A DNA stretch of 64,000 nucleotides from Notolepis coatsorum (GCA_963971535.1 OZ020593.1:14003057-14067056); one strand, 5' to 3'; shown: positions 20,790 to 34,180, counted from the first letter of the stretch. Translations and numbers: made by a program. Notes: generated from the letters alone by a model not told the origin.

Positions 20790-21590
20790 TCCAAATTATT
20801 ATAAGTATTATCAATGGGTCAGACAAAATAGGAAAAGGGGAGGGGTTGCTGCTATTTTATCTACATCGTTTGTTTGTATGTAATGACATTGACATGGGGG
20901 AATTTACATCATTTGAATATCTTGCTATTGAGCTCAAAGCTGAACTGTCTTTGCTCTAGGGATGGGCATTTTAAAGAAAAATCCAGATCGATTGATCGCA
21001 TGCTATATACTCGATTGATCGTGTATTACCCGAAAAGGGAAAAAAACTTTAAAATATATATATATATATATATATTCGATTTTTTTCTTTTTTTTTTTTT
21101 TTTACTTATTTTTGTTCATTCACGTATATATGTTTAAGGGAACCAACAAACAGTTATAATCTTACACATACATGTGAAAAGATATGTAAAAAAAAAATTA
21201 TAATAATAATAATTTCATAAAAATTTATAATTTCGATTTTTTTATTTTTATTTTTTCATAGCTACGAGTAATCGATTACTCACGCCCATGCCTAATTTGC
21301 TCATCATCACATTGTACCGGCCACCAAAATAAATATTTCTGCAAGAATTCTCAGAGCTAATCTCAGTCGGTATCATTAGATGTGAAAGATGAATCATACA
21401 TGGAGATCTGAATATTCATATAAATAAGAAGAACGACCTAAAGGCTATTGAGCTTATCAACCTACTGGACAGCTTTGAGCTAATACAACATGTAAATGAA
21501 CCCACTCACCAACATGGTAACACCCTAGACTTAGTGATAACAACAAGGCTGAACATTGATAAAGTAATCAGTAGAAATCAGTAATCGAAT
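20790..21590 (+). pseudogene. CR1/L2-like LINE endonuclease relic, split by a MITE
   Basis: Before the MITE the plus strand encodes RKRGGVAAILS and EFTSFEYLAIELKAELSLL. After it come ITLYRPPK, then IIHGDLNIHI and AIELINLLDSFELIQHVNEP followed by THQHGNTLDLVITT. These are consecutive pieces of an APE-type LINE endonuclease (the GDxN and LDLVI motifs). Stops and frameshifts break it. Removal of 20957-21294 with one TSD restores the order. Confidence 0.75.
20957..21294. mobile_element. hAT-like MITE with near-perfect 8-bp TSD
   Basis: Termini TAGGGATGGGCATTTT and ACGCCCATGCCTA are inverted, with ATCGATTGATCG-type interior repeats. Flanks are CTTTGCTC (left, ending 20956) and ATTTGCTC (21295-21302), 7 of 8 identical. 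Confidence 0.8.
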
Positions 21591-21944
21591 TACCTATATA
21601 TACCATCACTGTGTATTCTTCAATGCTAACCTTCAATGCTACCTTCTGACTAAGGTAAGGTCTATTTTAGGTATATTTTACGGAACCTAAAACATGCTTT
21701 TGTATTGATCACAGCTTCGTATTTTAACGAACCTAAAACATGCTTTTGGTAGCGATCGCAGTTTCGTAAAATGATGATTGATGATTTTGTGAAGAAATAA
21801 TATAGGTTTCAGGCGAGCAACCCGAAAGATTTTAGCATAATATAACATGTCATATCTCGCAATCTAGAAAAAAATACTGGATTATTTTGAAAATGGGGGA
21901 TGGAATAGCGCACAAACGAAAGTATATCGAAATTAACTGGTTTG

Positions 21945-22415
21945 GGCAGCCGGGTAGCGCAGCGGACTAAGCGTCTGTCTACCACCACAGACCCAGTGGG
22001 ATCGAATCCGGCTGTGGTGCCTCCGGCTTGGCCGACCGTCCATACTAACACAATTGGCAGTGTTAGCGGGTGGGAAGCCGGCGTGGGTGGGTCCTGGTCA
22101 TTGTAAACAGCGACTCCTACAGTTTGGTCGGGGCGCCTGCACAGCAAGGGAAGGATCTGGGAGAGGTAGTGTGACCTTCCACACGTTACACTCTCCCAGT
22201 GAGAGTCCGCGCTGCCAGGTGAAAAGAAGCGGTGGGCTGGCTACACATGTGTCGGAGGAAGCATGTGATAGTCTCCGCCCTCCCAGACCGACGGTAGGGG
22301 GTAGAGTGCGCAACGACCAGGAAGGGGATTGGGAATTGGCATAACGACTAACATTGGGATGGGAGAAAAACGGAAAAAGAAGGGGGAAAAAGATAATAAA
22401 AAAAATTATAAAAAT
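21945..22415 (+). mobile_element. tRNA-derived SINE (family A) with 13-bp TSD
   Basis: Starts GGCAGCCGGGTAGCGCAGCGG (A-box region) with the B-box-like GGGATCGAATCC, and ends GGGAAAAAGATAATAAAAAA. It is flanked by ATTAACTGGTTTG at 21932-21944 and 22416-22428. The clean TSD and defined ends set the family length at about 470 bp, unusually long for a simple tRNA SINE. Confidence 0.85.
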
Positions 22416-22429
22416 ATTAACTGGTTTGT

Positions 22430-22566
22430 CAGTGTTGGACTATAAATAGTGCCTGTCAAATGAGCCATACTATTGTCTCCATAGCTATAATATAGAATAT
22501 ACGATGGGTCCGCAAACATTGTGAAAATGGTCAATAACGCTGGCGCCATTGAGTAAAGATGGGAAA
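22430..22566 (-). mobile_element. Fragment related to the piggyBac-like element
   Basis: AAATGAGCCATACTATTGTC, then TCCATAGCTATAATATAGAA, matches in reverse complement the left part of the element at 2639-3491 (near 2745-2800). The end CGCTGGCGCCATTGAGTAA resembles its terminus. The rest of this copy probably lies at 21640-21944 and was split by the SINE. Confidence 0.55.
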
Positions 22567-23661
22567 ACAGTGTTGATTGTACTGTAGCACTATTTTACTC
22601 TGTCCATTCTATTTTATTGCACTGCACTTTGCATCATTTTACTTTACTTTTTAGTGCACTGCACTGCATTGGGTAGGTAGGGTGGGGGGGGGGGGGGGGT
22701 AACTGTACATTGGATTATCGACGAAACCTTACTTGGTCCCAGGAAGAGGGTCTCGTGTATTATTGGGTTAGGATATTTACTGTACATTGGAGGGGGTTAG
22801 GTTAGGACATTTACAGGGGCCAGTTTCGAATTGCAGGAGGGAAGACTGTCAAGTTTTAAACTGTGGATACCAAACAGAGAAGGTAAAGACGACTTTGAAC
22901 TGTTAAACAGTAATCCAGAACAATTTTATTACACTGTAAAAAACTGATTTTATATGTGTAATGGGAAATATTAAAGGACAAAACGATGAGCCGTTTTATA
23001 AATCATTCTGAGTCATTATTAATGATAGAAAAGTTTATTTCACCGTGGCCACAATGAAAGGACAGTTTACAGACAGAAACATCATGTTCACACACAATCG
23101 TCTGGCCATAAAGTGACCAGGAGGTCTGGGCAGAACATAGTTTATACACACTTGCAAGACGTAACATTAGAAGAGATATGATGATGAAAGTAAATAAAAA
23201 TGGTTCCCAGTTACGGGAAGTAATAATAACCTTGCTTTGGCTGGCTGGGGAGATGTTGGGAACTAGGGGTCTCTTAAAGAGACACACACACATTACACTA
23301 GTTGGTCACACTGAAACAGTCAAGCTGTAAAATGATAAAATGATATCTCAACACAGATCTATAATGACATGATCATATTTTCCACCACACTCCACCCTGT
23401 TTGATAATATAGATTACATAATCACTTATCATAACAACTAAAAATAAAATATTATCATTCTTTAACCTCTAAACGCTATTAACCTTAAAAAATGCCAAAA
23501 ACAAGACTTTAACCTATAATTAAACATGCAGAATACGGGTAGACTACTGTCTCTAATATCAACCTGCAAAAACATAACTTTATTGATCAGAGGAAGAATA
23601 ACTTTATGTGCTCATTTTATGTCTATTCTATTCTACTATTTTATTGCACTGCACTATTTTA
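22567..23661. other. No gene; unrecognised repeat-like DNA
   Basis: Contains a G-run near 22684-22700 and ATTTTATTGCACTGCACTTT-like motifs at 22610 and 23640. The 23000-23400 segment looks like a decayed repeat or possible solo LTR on the minus strand, with an AATAAA-type signal near 23033, but termini could not be defined. Confidence 0.35.
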
Positions 23662-25825
23662 CATTTTACATTTACATTTAGTCATTTAGCTGACGCTTTT
23701 ATCCAAAGCGACTTACAAGTTCTGTACGACAAGCCATCAGGAAGGGCACAACTCTATCAGCTGAGCAACAATGTTCATCAAAGTGTTGAGTGCTACAGTG
23801 TAGGTTAGTTTATTAGGACAAGTGCATGACAGTACGGTTAGTTAGGGTTAGATTTTTTTTTTTTATAGTTTTTTTTTTAAATTCAGATAATGGTTGAAGA
23901 AGTGCGTCTTTAGTCGACGGCGAAATATTGGACGTGATTCGGCTGTCCTAACTGGGGTGGGTAGTTCATTCCACCATTGTGGGGCAAGGACTGAGAATAG
24001 GCGACTTCTCTTTGATGACCCTCCCGGAGCTTGGATAGGAGTAGGTCTGAGGCGGCCAGAAGATGCAGAGCGTAGGGGTCTTGAGGGTGTGTAGTTAGAG
24101 ACCATTGACCGGAGGTAGGCGGGAGCGGTTCCCTTTGCCGCACGGTATGCTAGGTCGAGGGCCTTGAAGCGGATTCGTGCAGCAATGGGGAGCCAGTGCA
24201 GGTCCCTAAGAAGTGGGGTGACATGGGCCGACTTCGGTAGGTTTGAGATCAGGCGGGCCGCTGCGTTCTGAATGAGTTGAAGAGGCTTAGTGGCAGTGGC
24301 CGGGAGGCCAGCGAGCAGTGCATTGCAGTAGTCGAGGCGGGAGATGACTGTTGATTGGACGAGGAGTTGGGTGGCTTCTTTTGTCAGGAAGGGGCGGATC
24401 CTTCTGACGTTGCTCAGGAGGAATCGGCAGGTTCTGGTCGTCGCTGCGATGTGAGCAGAGAAGTTCAACTGGTCGTCGAGGACAACACCAAGGTTCTTGG
24501 CGGTCGGGGACGCAGTCACAGCTGCATTCTCGACTGTGATTGAAAGGTCGGTTAGGGGGGAGGATTTGGCCGGCAGGTGGAGCAATTCTGTTTTGCTTAG
24601 GTTCAGTTTGAGGTGGTTGGACGTCATCCAGGCGGAGATGTCGGACAGACAGGCCGAGATCCGCTCAGAGACGTGGATATCTGAGGGAGGGAAGGAGAGG
24701 AAGAGTTGAGTATCGTCGGCATAACAATGGTAGGAGAAGCCATGAGACGTGATAATGTTACCCAGTGATTTAGTGTAGAGGGAGAAGAGAAGGGGTCCTA
24801 AAACCGAGCCCTGGGGGACACCCGTCCGCAGGGGGCGGGTGGCCGACAGGGTCCCTCTCCATGACACTTGGTAGGAGCGGTCATTGAGGTATGATGACAG
24901 CCATGTCAGCGCAGAGCCAGCCACTCCCATTCCTGCGAGGGCCGCAAGGAGGATCTGGTGGTTGACTGTGTCGAAGGCTGCAGATAGATCTAGGAGAATC
25001 AGGACAGAGGAGAGGCCTTTCGCTTTTGCTAAGTGAAGTGCCTCTGTGACCGCAATGAGGGCTGTCTCTGTGGAGTGACCAGTCCTGAAGCCTGACTGAT
25101 TAGGGTCTAGGAGGTCATTCCGTAAGAGATAAGCAGTAAGTTGGTTGGATACAGCACGTTCAAGTGTTTTAGAAAGGAAGGAGAGAAGAGAGACAGGACG
25201 GTAGTTGCCTATGATGGTAGGGTTCAGGGTTGGTTTTTTTATGAGCGGCGTGACTCTGGCTTGTTTTAGGGAGGTGGGGACCACCCCCGAGTTGAGTGAG
25301 GAGTTGATGGTTGCAGTTAGGAATGGGAGGATGTCTGGTGCTATGGTCTGGAGGAGTGGGGAGGGTAGCTGGTCCAGCTGGCAAGTAGTCGGACGGTTCG
25401 ACGTTACCAGTGTCAGGGTCTCTGCTTCTGTAATGGGAGAGAAAGATGACAGAGTGAAGGATGAGGTTCTCGATTCAGCATTTGGAATGGGTGGGGGTTG
25501 GGAGAAGGAGCTGCGGATGTTCTCCACTTTTTCCTCAAAGAAGATCGCAAAGTCTTCGGCAGAGAAAGATGAGGGAGGGGGGGGGTGGGGGGGGAGTGAG
25601 GAGGGAGGACATGGTAGCATGCAGTTTGCGAAGATTCTTGGCAGAGGCCTCGATCCTATGGTGGAAGAAAGAAGCTTTGGCATTAGTGATGGTTTTGGAG
25701 AATGTTAACAAGAGGTTGTGATATGTGTCGATGTCAGCAGTGAGGCGTGACTTTCTATACTTCCTTTCAGCTGCTCTCAGGACCTGTCTTTGTTCTCTCA
25801 CTGGATCTGTCAGCCATGGACTGGT
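23662..25825 (-). mobile_element. L2-like LINE, 5'-truncated
   Basis: The 3' end carries the fish L2-type tail, seen on the plus strand as TTTACATTTACATTTAGTCA and CGCTTTTATCCAAAGCGACT. A possible 8-bp target duplication CTATTTTA flanks it (23654-23661 and 25826-25833). Shorter 3' pieces of the same family are at 30087-30588 and 50753-51209. Confidence 0.8.
23863..25683 (-). pseudogene. L2-like LINE reverse transcriptase, open but truncated
   Basis: 606 uninterrupted codons. Motifs: YRPVSLLSFLSKTLERAV (about residue 161), LLDLSAAFDTVNH (230), GVPQGSVLGPLLFSLYT (288), catalytic YADD (321-324), and the C-terminal signature RLDYCNALLAGLP followed by RAAKGTAPAYLRSMV. An in-frame upstream piece (25535-25801, RAAERKYRKSRLTADIDTYH) is in another frame because of a disrupted proline-rich stretch near 25590. 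The endonuclease domain is absent. The open RT frame suggests recent insertion. Confidence 0.8.
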
Positions 25826-25946
25826 CTATTTTATCTTACTCTTTTTATTATTGTCTATTTAAAACTGAATCAAACCATAAACAAGTTGGCCTGTTGGGAT
25901 GTTAATCCTAATGTGAAAAACTGTTTTATATGTCTGCACTTTATGT

Positions 25947-26288
25947 GGGGCGACAGTGGCTCGGGAGGTAGAGCAGTCGTCTGACAATCCGGAGGTTACC
26001 GGTTTGATTCCCACTCCTCCCGGGCAGCGCGTCGATGTGTCCTTGAGCAAGACACTTAACCCCTAATTGCTCCCGATGAGCAGGTTGGCACCTTGCATGG
26101 TTGCCTCCGCCGTCTGTGTGTGAGTGAACGGGTAAAATGTGAGTAACAAATTGTAAAGCACTTTGGATAAAAGCACTATATAAAAAAGTGGCCATTGCCT
26201 ATGCCTGTATTTTCTCTGTTGTGAAGCATTTTGAGTTGCAGTTTCTGTATGAAAGGTGCTATACAAATAAAGTGTATTATTATTATTA
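25947..26288 (+). mobile_element. tRNA-derived SINE (second family) with L2-like tail
   Basis: A tRNA-like head with TGGCTCGGGAGGTAGAGC and GGTTTGATTCC (A/B boxes), then the fish SINE body CCTTGAGCAAGACACTTAAC and GATGAGCAGGTTGGCACC, then AAAGCACTTTGGATAAAAGC. A further tail GGTGCTATACAAATAAAGTG and (TTA)n follows and may be a separate L2-type 3' end. Confidence 0.75.
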
Positions 26289-28675
26289 AGAGGCACTACA
26301 GGGCTGCTTTGAGGTCACAGACTGGCAGGCACTCTGTGAGCCCCATGGAGAGGACATTGATGACAGACTACTTCTAGCAGGAGCACTCATTCAAGGGTAC
26401 TACGACTATGCGTGCACCTCATGGTACCAAAGCACCTCAAAGGCACTAAAAACAAGATTACAAACATCACAAAACAAACTGGTCAGACTACTACTTGACC
26501 TTACCCCCAGAACCCACCTCACCCCTGCCCACTTTGACAACCTAGGATGGCTTAGAGTAGACGACAGAGTACAGCAACTTGCAATGGGCCTGATCTACAA
26601 GATACACTATACGACTAAGGTACCCATGTACATGTCAAAATACTTCCCAAAGGTCAGTGAATACCACAACCACTACACCAGAGGAAGCTCAACAAATCAT
26701 GTTAAACCCAGATTCGGCTCAAACAAGGGACTAAACACGTTTCGCAATTATGCCACATCAATGTGGAACGCCCTACCCAAAGCTGTAAAGGAATGTGAAT
26801 CCCTACCCACATTCAAAACTGCTCTTAAAGAGCACCTACGGGAGGCTGCAATTCAAAACTGGCCACCGTAAATGCCCAAACCCCCCACCACCTCCTAATA
26901 GAGACAGTCTCCTCCCCACCGCATGTATATATTCCCTCCCCGCCGTATGTATATTTCTCTCTCTCCCACCCACCCACCCCCTCCTAATGTACAGTCCCCT
27001 CCCCATCATATGTATATACTCTGTCAGGATCTAGGGGTAACAGTACTGTATATTTGAATACCGTTTATGTCACAAATGTATCAGTACTAAATACCTATAT
27101 GTCCCTATGCCATAAATGTCATGTATGTTGTGTATGTCATAAATGTCTATATGAATTGAAAATGGGGAACCCTGATGTAAACAAGACAAACGTCTTTCTC
27201 TGGTCTGCATCCCCTTAACAATTGTGTGTATTGAGCCGTACTGTATTGTACCCATTCTGCAATCTGTTAAATAAAGTTTTCATTCATTCATTCATTCATT
27301 CATTCATTTCATTCAACTGGAGAACAATGACATCAAACAAGTGTGGACTGGAATCCAGACCATAACCGGCATTAAACCGGCGGGGGGAAGGCATGGGGAG
27401 TGGATGGAGATGTAGACCGGGCTAATGAACTAAACCTGTTTTACAACAGGTTTGATACAGCGGCCCCGGGTAGTTTTTTTTTTACTTCTCCAGTGCTTTT
27501 GATACCAATAAGGCCTGGGCTGGTGGGTGAGAAGTTGGAGGCGATGCAGGTAGAGGCCCCCCTGGTGTCCTGGGTTGTGGACTATCTGACGGGCAGACCA
27601 CAGCCTACGGAGCTGTGTGTCGGACAGACTGGTCAGCGACACCGGAGCCCCGCAGGGGACAGTCCTCTCTCCCTTCCTCTTCACCGCCTACACCAACGAC
27701 TTCCACTATCGGTCAGAGTCCTGCCACCTTCAGAAGTTTTCTGATGACTCTGCGATAGTGGGATGTATAAAGGACGGTGATGAGAGGGAATACCGGGAAC
27801 TGGTAGTGGACTTCGTCACATGGTGCTATAAAAACCACCACCTGCAGCTAAATGTGGCAAAGACCAGGTAACTGAGAAGGAGTGCACCTGTGACCCCCGA
27901 TTCCATCAGGGGAGTCGATGTGGACATGGTTGAGGTGTACAAATATCTCGGTGTGCACATCGGCAACAAACTGAACGGGTCAAAACACGCAGAGGCACTG
28001 TACAAGAAGGGCCAGAGCCGACTCTACTTCCTCAGAAGGCTGAGATCCTTCAATGTCTGTACAAGGATGTTGGGGATGTTCTATGAGTCGGTGGTGGCGG
28101 GCGCCTTCTTGTACGCTGTGACCTGCTGGGGCAGCGGTCTGAGAGCTGGGGACACAACCAGGCTGGATAAGCTGGTCAGGAAGGCCAGTAGCGTGGTTGG
28201 GGTGGAGCTGGACTCTCTAGCGAGGGTGGCGGAGAGGAGGAGCCTTGCTAAGCTGCAGGCCATCAGGGAAAACCCCTCCCACCCACTACACACAGACCCC
28301 TCCCACCCACTATACACAGACTTGGCTGACAGAAGGAGCATGTTCAGTGCTAGGGTAACACTCCCTAAATGTAGCACTGAACGGCACAGGAAGTCCTTCA
28401 TTCCGACAGCCATCAGACTTTACAACGCATCACTGTGCCTCACTGCATCACTGAGCACAGGGTGACAGTTACCATCTTCCTGGAATTTTACTTTTGAAAC
28501 AACACTGTGCAATATTACACTTACTGTACACTTCTGTATATCTTTACTGTATATTTTATTCTATTCTTAGGCAATTTGTTTTGTTATTCTTATTCGTGAC
28601 TTTGTTCTGTCTAAATGTTTAATGTGAGCGATTTGTAGTGTAAAATGTCCCTCTGGATAATTAAAGAATTTCTAT

Positions 28676-28680
<5 letters not shown>
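26289..28680 (+). mobile_element. Rex1-like LINE relic interrupted by a CR1-like insertion
   Basis: Left part 26289-26352 encodes GCFEVTDWQALCEPHGEDID, a linker segment. The element resumes at 27314 with NNDIKQVWTGIQTITGIKP. It then has an internal deletion removing the first RT motifs, then YLTGRPQ, PQGTVLSPFLFTAYTND in shifted frames, FSDDSAIVG as the catalytic box variant, and a C-terminal ORF at 27890-28465 (VEVYKYLGVHIGNKLNGSKH ... RLYFLRRLRSFNV). The 3' UTR ends ATTAAAGAATTTCTATTC and runs into the ATT array. It is multiply frameshifted. Confidence 0.75.
26353..27313 (+). mobile_element. CR1-like LINE C-terminus and 3' UTR, nested
   Basis: Encodes LVRLLLDLTPRTHLTPAHFD, then YTRGSSTNHVKPRFGSNKG and FKTALKEHLREAAIQNWPP with a stop near 26871. 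The family 3' UTR follows, with an (ATTC)n tail at about 27284-27310. This is the longest copy here of the (ATTC)-tailed family and links the untranslated fragments elsewhere to a protein. It sits inside the Rex1-like element. Confidence 0.75.
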
Positions 28681-28992
<312 letters not shown>

Positions 28993-28999
28993 GGTAAAT

Positions 29000-29450
29000 A
29001 AGTAAGGGATAATGTATAGCTACGAGGTCATTGTCGCAAAATAATTGACCGACACGGAGTTTAAAATACCGAGCCGCCTCGGCGAGGTGTTTTAAACGTC
29101 AGTGAAGGTCAATTATTTTGCGATGGTGACCGAGTATAGCTATACATTATCCCGCTTATTACATGGCTAACTTACTAACAATATACCTAATTCATTTGAC
29201 AAATCGCAGTTGTTCTGTGGCTCTGTCAGCCCAAATAAAGTGATTATTATTATCGCGGGCAGCCCGGCAGGTGTGTCTGATTGGCTGCACTGAAACAGTG
29301 CGTGTCAGTGGGGCTTGATTACTCCAGCTGCGAAAAACAATAATCACCTGTGGTTATCGAAAAATAATTCACCGCTGTCGGGGGGCTATTGACCAAAGCA
29401 CAAGCAAGCATTTCGGCGAATGTGAAAACGCCATGTAATAAAGGTCGTTC
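29000..29450. mobile_element. Foldback repeat, about 450 bp (copy A)
   Basis: The first 160 bp form a hairpin: AAGGGATAATGTATAGCTAC near 29005 pairs with the region ending GCTATACATTATCCCGC near 29155, and GCAAAATAATTGACC pairs with GGTCAATTATTTTGC. A non-palindromic part follows. Nearly the same sequence recurs at 59150-59600. The motif TGTGGTAAATA lies on both sides (28989 and 29451) as a possible duplication. It ends about 60 bp from receptor exon 5. Confidence 0.7.
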
Positions 29451-29512
29451 GTGTGGTAAATAGAACAATGATAAACTATGACCAGACCACCAGACCAGAC
29501 CACCATACGCAC

Positions 29513-29610
29513 CATAATCTAGGAGCAGTGACACCAGATGGAAAGGCGCCCAGCAGGCGGCAAACAGCAGCACCACAGTGACCATCATTCTCACCGCTCG
29601 CCTCTTCCTC
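29513..29610 (-). CDS. qrfpr: Receptor exon 5: TM6
   Basis: 98 bp between an acceptor (TTTTGTCCTATAG) and a donor (GATTATG then GTGCGT). It encodes the basic end of ICL3, RKRRAVRMMVTVVLLFAACW, then APFHLVSLLLDY. The CWAPFH motif of TM6 is intact. Phases fit exon 4 (two bases plus G) and exon 6 (G plus GG). The exon is isolated by a 20.1-kb upstream and a 9.0-kb downstream intron. Confidence 0.9.
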
Positions 29611-29999
29611 CTATAGGACAAAAAGACAAAGATAAAACATGTCAAAAGGGTCAGCAGACATCCTCCCTCATGAGCCTCTGTTACAGACGTCTCTCACGCT
29701 AACAAAAGACTCTTACTTCTGCTCTCAGGCTGGAAGCTGCACAATTACTGTACACGACACAGGCTTTTGAAAAATCGAAAACCCCACACTTTATCTGATG
29801 CTTGAAAGGCACTTGAAGTCTTGATTTGGCCCCTGGAGGGCACTTGAAGAGTCGACGAAGAGGTGTGATTGCTAGGGCAGTATTTATGAGGAGTGAGTTT
29901 AACAGACCATTTCAATCAAAAGGATGCTGAAAAAGAGATCCATGCCTTTATTTCAAGCCCACTTCACTACTGTAATGCACTCTTTACTGGTGTTAGTGT

Positions 30000-30955
30000 T
30001 AGCCACTCTGCAGCTAGGCTATTAACTAGAATCAAGAGGAGAGACCACATCAGTCCAGTGTTAGCCACTCTGCAGCTAGGCTATTACATTTACATTTACA
30101 TTTAGTCATTTAGCTGACGCTTTTATCCAAAGCGATTTACAAGTTCTGTACGACAAGTCATCAGGAAGGGCACAACTCTATCAGCTGAGTAACAATGTTC
30201 ATCAAAGTGTTGAGTGCTACAGTGTAGGTTAGTTAGGGTTAGATTTTTTATTTTTATTTTTTTAATTCAGATAATGGTTGAAGAAGTGCGTCGACGGCGA
30301 AAGATTGGATGTGTTTTCGGCTGTTCTAACTGGGGTGGGTAGTTCATTCCACCATTGTGGGGCAAGGACTGAGAATAGGCGACTTCTCTTTGATGACCCT
30401 CCCGGAGCTTGGATAGGAGTAGGTCTGAGGCGGCCAGAAGATGCAGAGTGTAGGGGTCTTGAGGGTGTGTAGTTAGAGACCATTGACCGGAGGTAGGCGG
30501 GAGCGGTTCCCTTTGCCGCACGGTATGCTAGGTCGAGGGCCTTGAAGCGGATTCGTGCAGCAATGGGGAGCCAGTGAGGAGATAGCACATCAGTCCAGTC
30601 TTAGCTACTCTGCAGCTAGGCTATTAACTAGAACCAATAGGAGAGACCACATCAGTCCAGTGTTAGCCACTCTGCAGCTAGGCTATTAACTAGAACCAAG
30701 AGGAGAGACCACATCAGTCCAGTGTTAGCCACTCTGCAGCTAGACTATTAACTAGAACCAAGAGGAGAGACCACATCAGTCCAGTGTTAGCCACTCTGCA
30801 GCTAGGCTATTAACTAGAACCAAGAGGTGAGACCACATCAGTCCAGTGTTAGCCACTCTGCAGCTAGGCTATTAACTAGAATCAAGAGGAGAGACCACAT
30901 CAGTCCAGTGTTAGCTACTCTGCAGCTGTTAACTAGAATCGAGAGTGTTAGCTAC
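30000..30955. repeat. 62-bp minisatellite derived from LINE coding sequence
   Basis: The unit begins GTTAGCCACTCTGCAGCTAG and contains GAGAGACCACATCAGTCCAG. Near-identical copies occur about every 62 bp at 30000-30086 and through 30590-30955 (about seven). Because 62 is not a multiple of three, the array destroys the frame. It is interrupted at 30087-30588. Confidence 0.85.
30087..30588 (-). mobile_element. Truncated L2-like LINE 3' end inside the minisatellite
   Basis: Nearly identical to the 3' part of 23662-25825, with the ORF end at about 30262-30588 (LPIAARIRFKALDLAYRAAK) and the (TTTACA)n tail at 30087. A small deletion near the RRLKTHFFNHYL end shifts the frame. Confidence 0.8.
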
Positions 30956-31277
30956 TCTGCACTGCCTTCTGGTAGCATTTAGAATTGTTTTTAAGGTCCT
31001 CCTTATATACAAAGCACTAAATGGAACAGGACCAAGCTACATTACCAATTCTCTTGTCAACTATGTTCCCCCAAGAACATTATGATCACTACTGGTTTAT
31101 TGGAGGTTCCCAGCAATAGCCAAAAGAAACTCGGGTATGGAGCCTTTGCTAATTACGCACCAAAGCTATGTGATTATCGTATTGTAAATTAGAGCTATTT
31201 TATTGAACTGCTATCTATTTTATGTCTATTCTTACTGTATTTTATGTCTATTTCTATCCATTTTACTCATGCAATTC

Positions 31278-31280
31278 TTC

Positions 31281-31321
<41 letters not shown>
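31278..31321. repeat. (TTA)n microsatellite
   Basis: About 44 bp of TTA repeats. Confidence 0.9.
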
Positions 31322-32127
31322 ATAACACTTATTCCATTAATTCAGATAGTTGGATTTCGGGTCCTCATCCAGTAATCACCTCGTCACCTGTGGCTCCGTG
31401 AAGTTTCTGCGTTGTATTGATCTCTTTCTCATTGTACTGACTGATACCCTCTCTCCCTCCCCGGTGATACATTCGTCTCAAAAGAATTAACGACACACTT
31501 GAAACATGATACCTTTCCTTGATGGTGATGTTTATTTCCATAAACAAACAGTTCTGAAAGGTCTTTGACTGCTATTGAATTCATTATCTCTACCGTCTCT
31601 TCTGCTATTAGTCCGATGGTAGTTGAGGCCTAGTCGTTAGCCAAAAGCCTTCCCTGTTAGCCGAAGCTAGCCCTCATGGCCTAGGAGGGTGGAGGAGGCC
31701 CATCCCCCACCCTCCAGCTATTGCAGTCTCTCTGTCCACCTCCCTACGTGTCAGCCTCGTGTCCTAGTCTAACTTAAACCGGAAGAAACTCACAGCTATA
31801 ACGTCTTTCCCCTAGCAACGGGGGCCATCCCCGTAGCCACGCCCCTTCTCTCGTTACTAAGTGACACGACACCATGGCAACGGCTCTTGTCACCTACTGA
31901 CCCACTCTAAAGCCCTTTCTCTATCTCTCCACCTGCCAGCGGCGTGCTCTAGATGGTGACCTTGGCCCTATCTCTAACACCCTGCCTGCTGCTCTCCCAC
32001 TGTCTACCGTGGAAACACACACACTGGCTGCCGGCTACTTTTAAGATCTATAGATCCGCCTGAGTAGATGCTGTCATCTACAGATATTTACATTATGTAC
32101 ACACAGGGCCGCCGCTTTTTTTAAAAT
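31322..32127. other. No gene; possible decayed LTR, unproven
   Basis: Moderately GC-rich sequence with no ORF. On the minus strand GGAAATAAACATCACCATC could be a polyadenylation region of an LTR, but I see no paired terminus or target duplication. Confidence 0.3.
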
Positions 32128-32135
32128 AAAAATAC

Positions 32136-32931
<796 letters not shown>

Positions 32932-33185
32932 AAAAATACAAATAAATAGAATGTTAACAATCACTTTCCATCACAGACCTAAAATCTAGTTTGGCTTACA
33001 TGCTTATATATTTCACATTAGACAGTGGCAGATAAACTAGGAACAGACTCCCAAGTTCATCCCGACGGGGGGGGACAATATCATGGGACTGGTGAACTTT
33101 GTCATCTCCACGGTTGTCTCCTTCCTCTTGGACCTGATTCTGCGTTAGGGTGAGTTTTTAATGCAATCTATTCTGTTCCCGCCGT

Positions 33186-33967
<782 letters not shown>

Positions 33968-34179
33968 TGTAGTGATTGTTAATTGTACATAATTCACCCA
34001 CGGAACTATTGTTAGGAACAAGAGTTCCGCCCGGACATTATAGGAGGTGGCACTACTTGCCACCACGAGTCAGTCCTCTGCACGCAACGTACCTGTAGCA
34101 TGTTGTATGTGTGTACCAAATAAATGCTGTTCGCTCTAACTCGAGCTACCGTCTCCGACTCCCATCTCTCGGCACTACA
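33968..34179 (+). repeat. 5' LTR of the Gypsy-type element
   Basis: TGTAGTGATTG ... CGGCACTACA, with TG/CA ends and a longer terminal inverted TGTAGTG/CACTACA. Contains AATAAATG near 34119, a likely polyadenylation signal. Confidence 0.95.
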
Positions 34180-34180
34180 C

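Larger units (their letters stand above)
29890..31180 (+). pseudogene. L2-like LINE ORF relic carrying a minisatellite
   Basis: The plus strand reads AEKEIHAFISSPLHYCNALF, then SAARLLTRIKRRDHISPVLA. After the tandem array it continues FRIVFKVLLIYKALNGTGPS, YITNSLVNYVPPRTL. These are consecutive parts of an L2-type C-terminal region. The DNA for AARLLTR...SPVLATLQ has been amplified into a 62-bp repeat, and another L2 3' end sits inside. Confidence 0.7.

Noticed and set aside
21950-22030. tRNA gene
   Set aside because: A- and B-box motifs are present, but the sequence continues as a 470-bp SINE body with target duplication and A-rich tail. Same for 25947, 60624, 63655 and 17400; no cloverleaf acceptor stem could be supported.
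22686-22700. G-run as a switch or G-quadruplex control element
   Set aside because: Homopolymer runs occur throughout the window (17707, 36403, 49535) without gene context; no functional claim can be supported.
23000-23400. Solo LTR
   Set aside because: A possible polyadenylation signal is present, but I could not define matching TG/CA ends or a target duplication.
29319-29512. Extension of exon 5 beyond TM6 into the adjoining open frame
   Set aside because: The frame continues into repeat sequence. A GTGCGT donor after GATTATG gives the phase required by the TM7 exon, so the extension is intronic.
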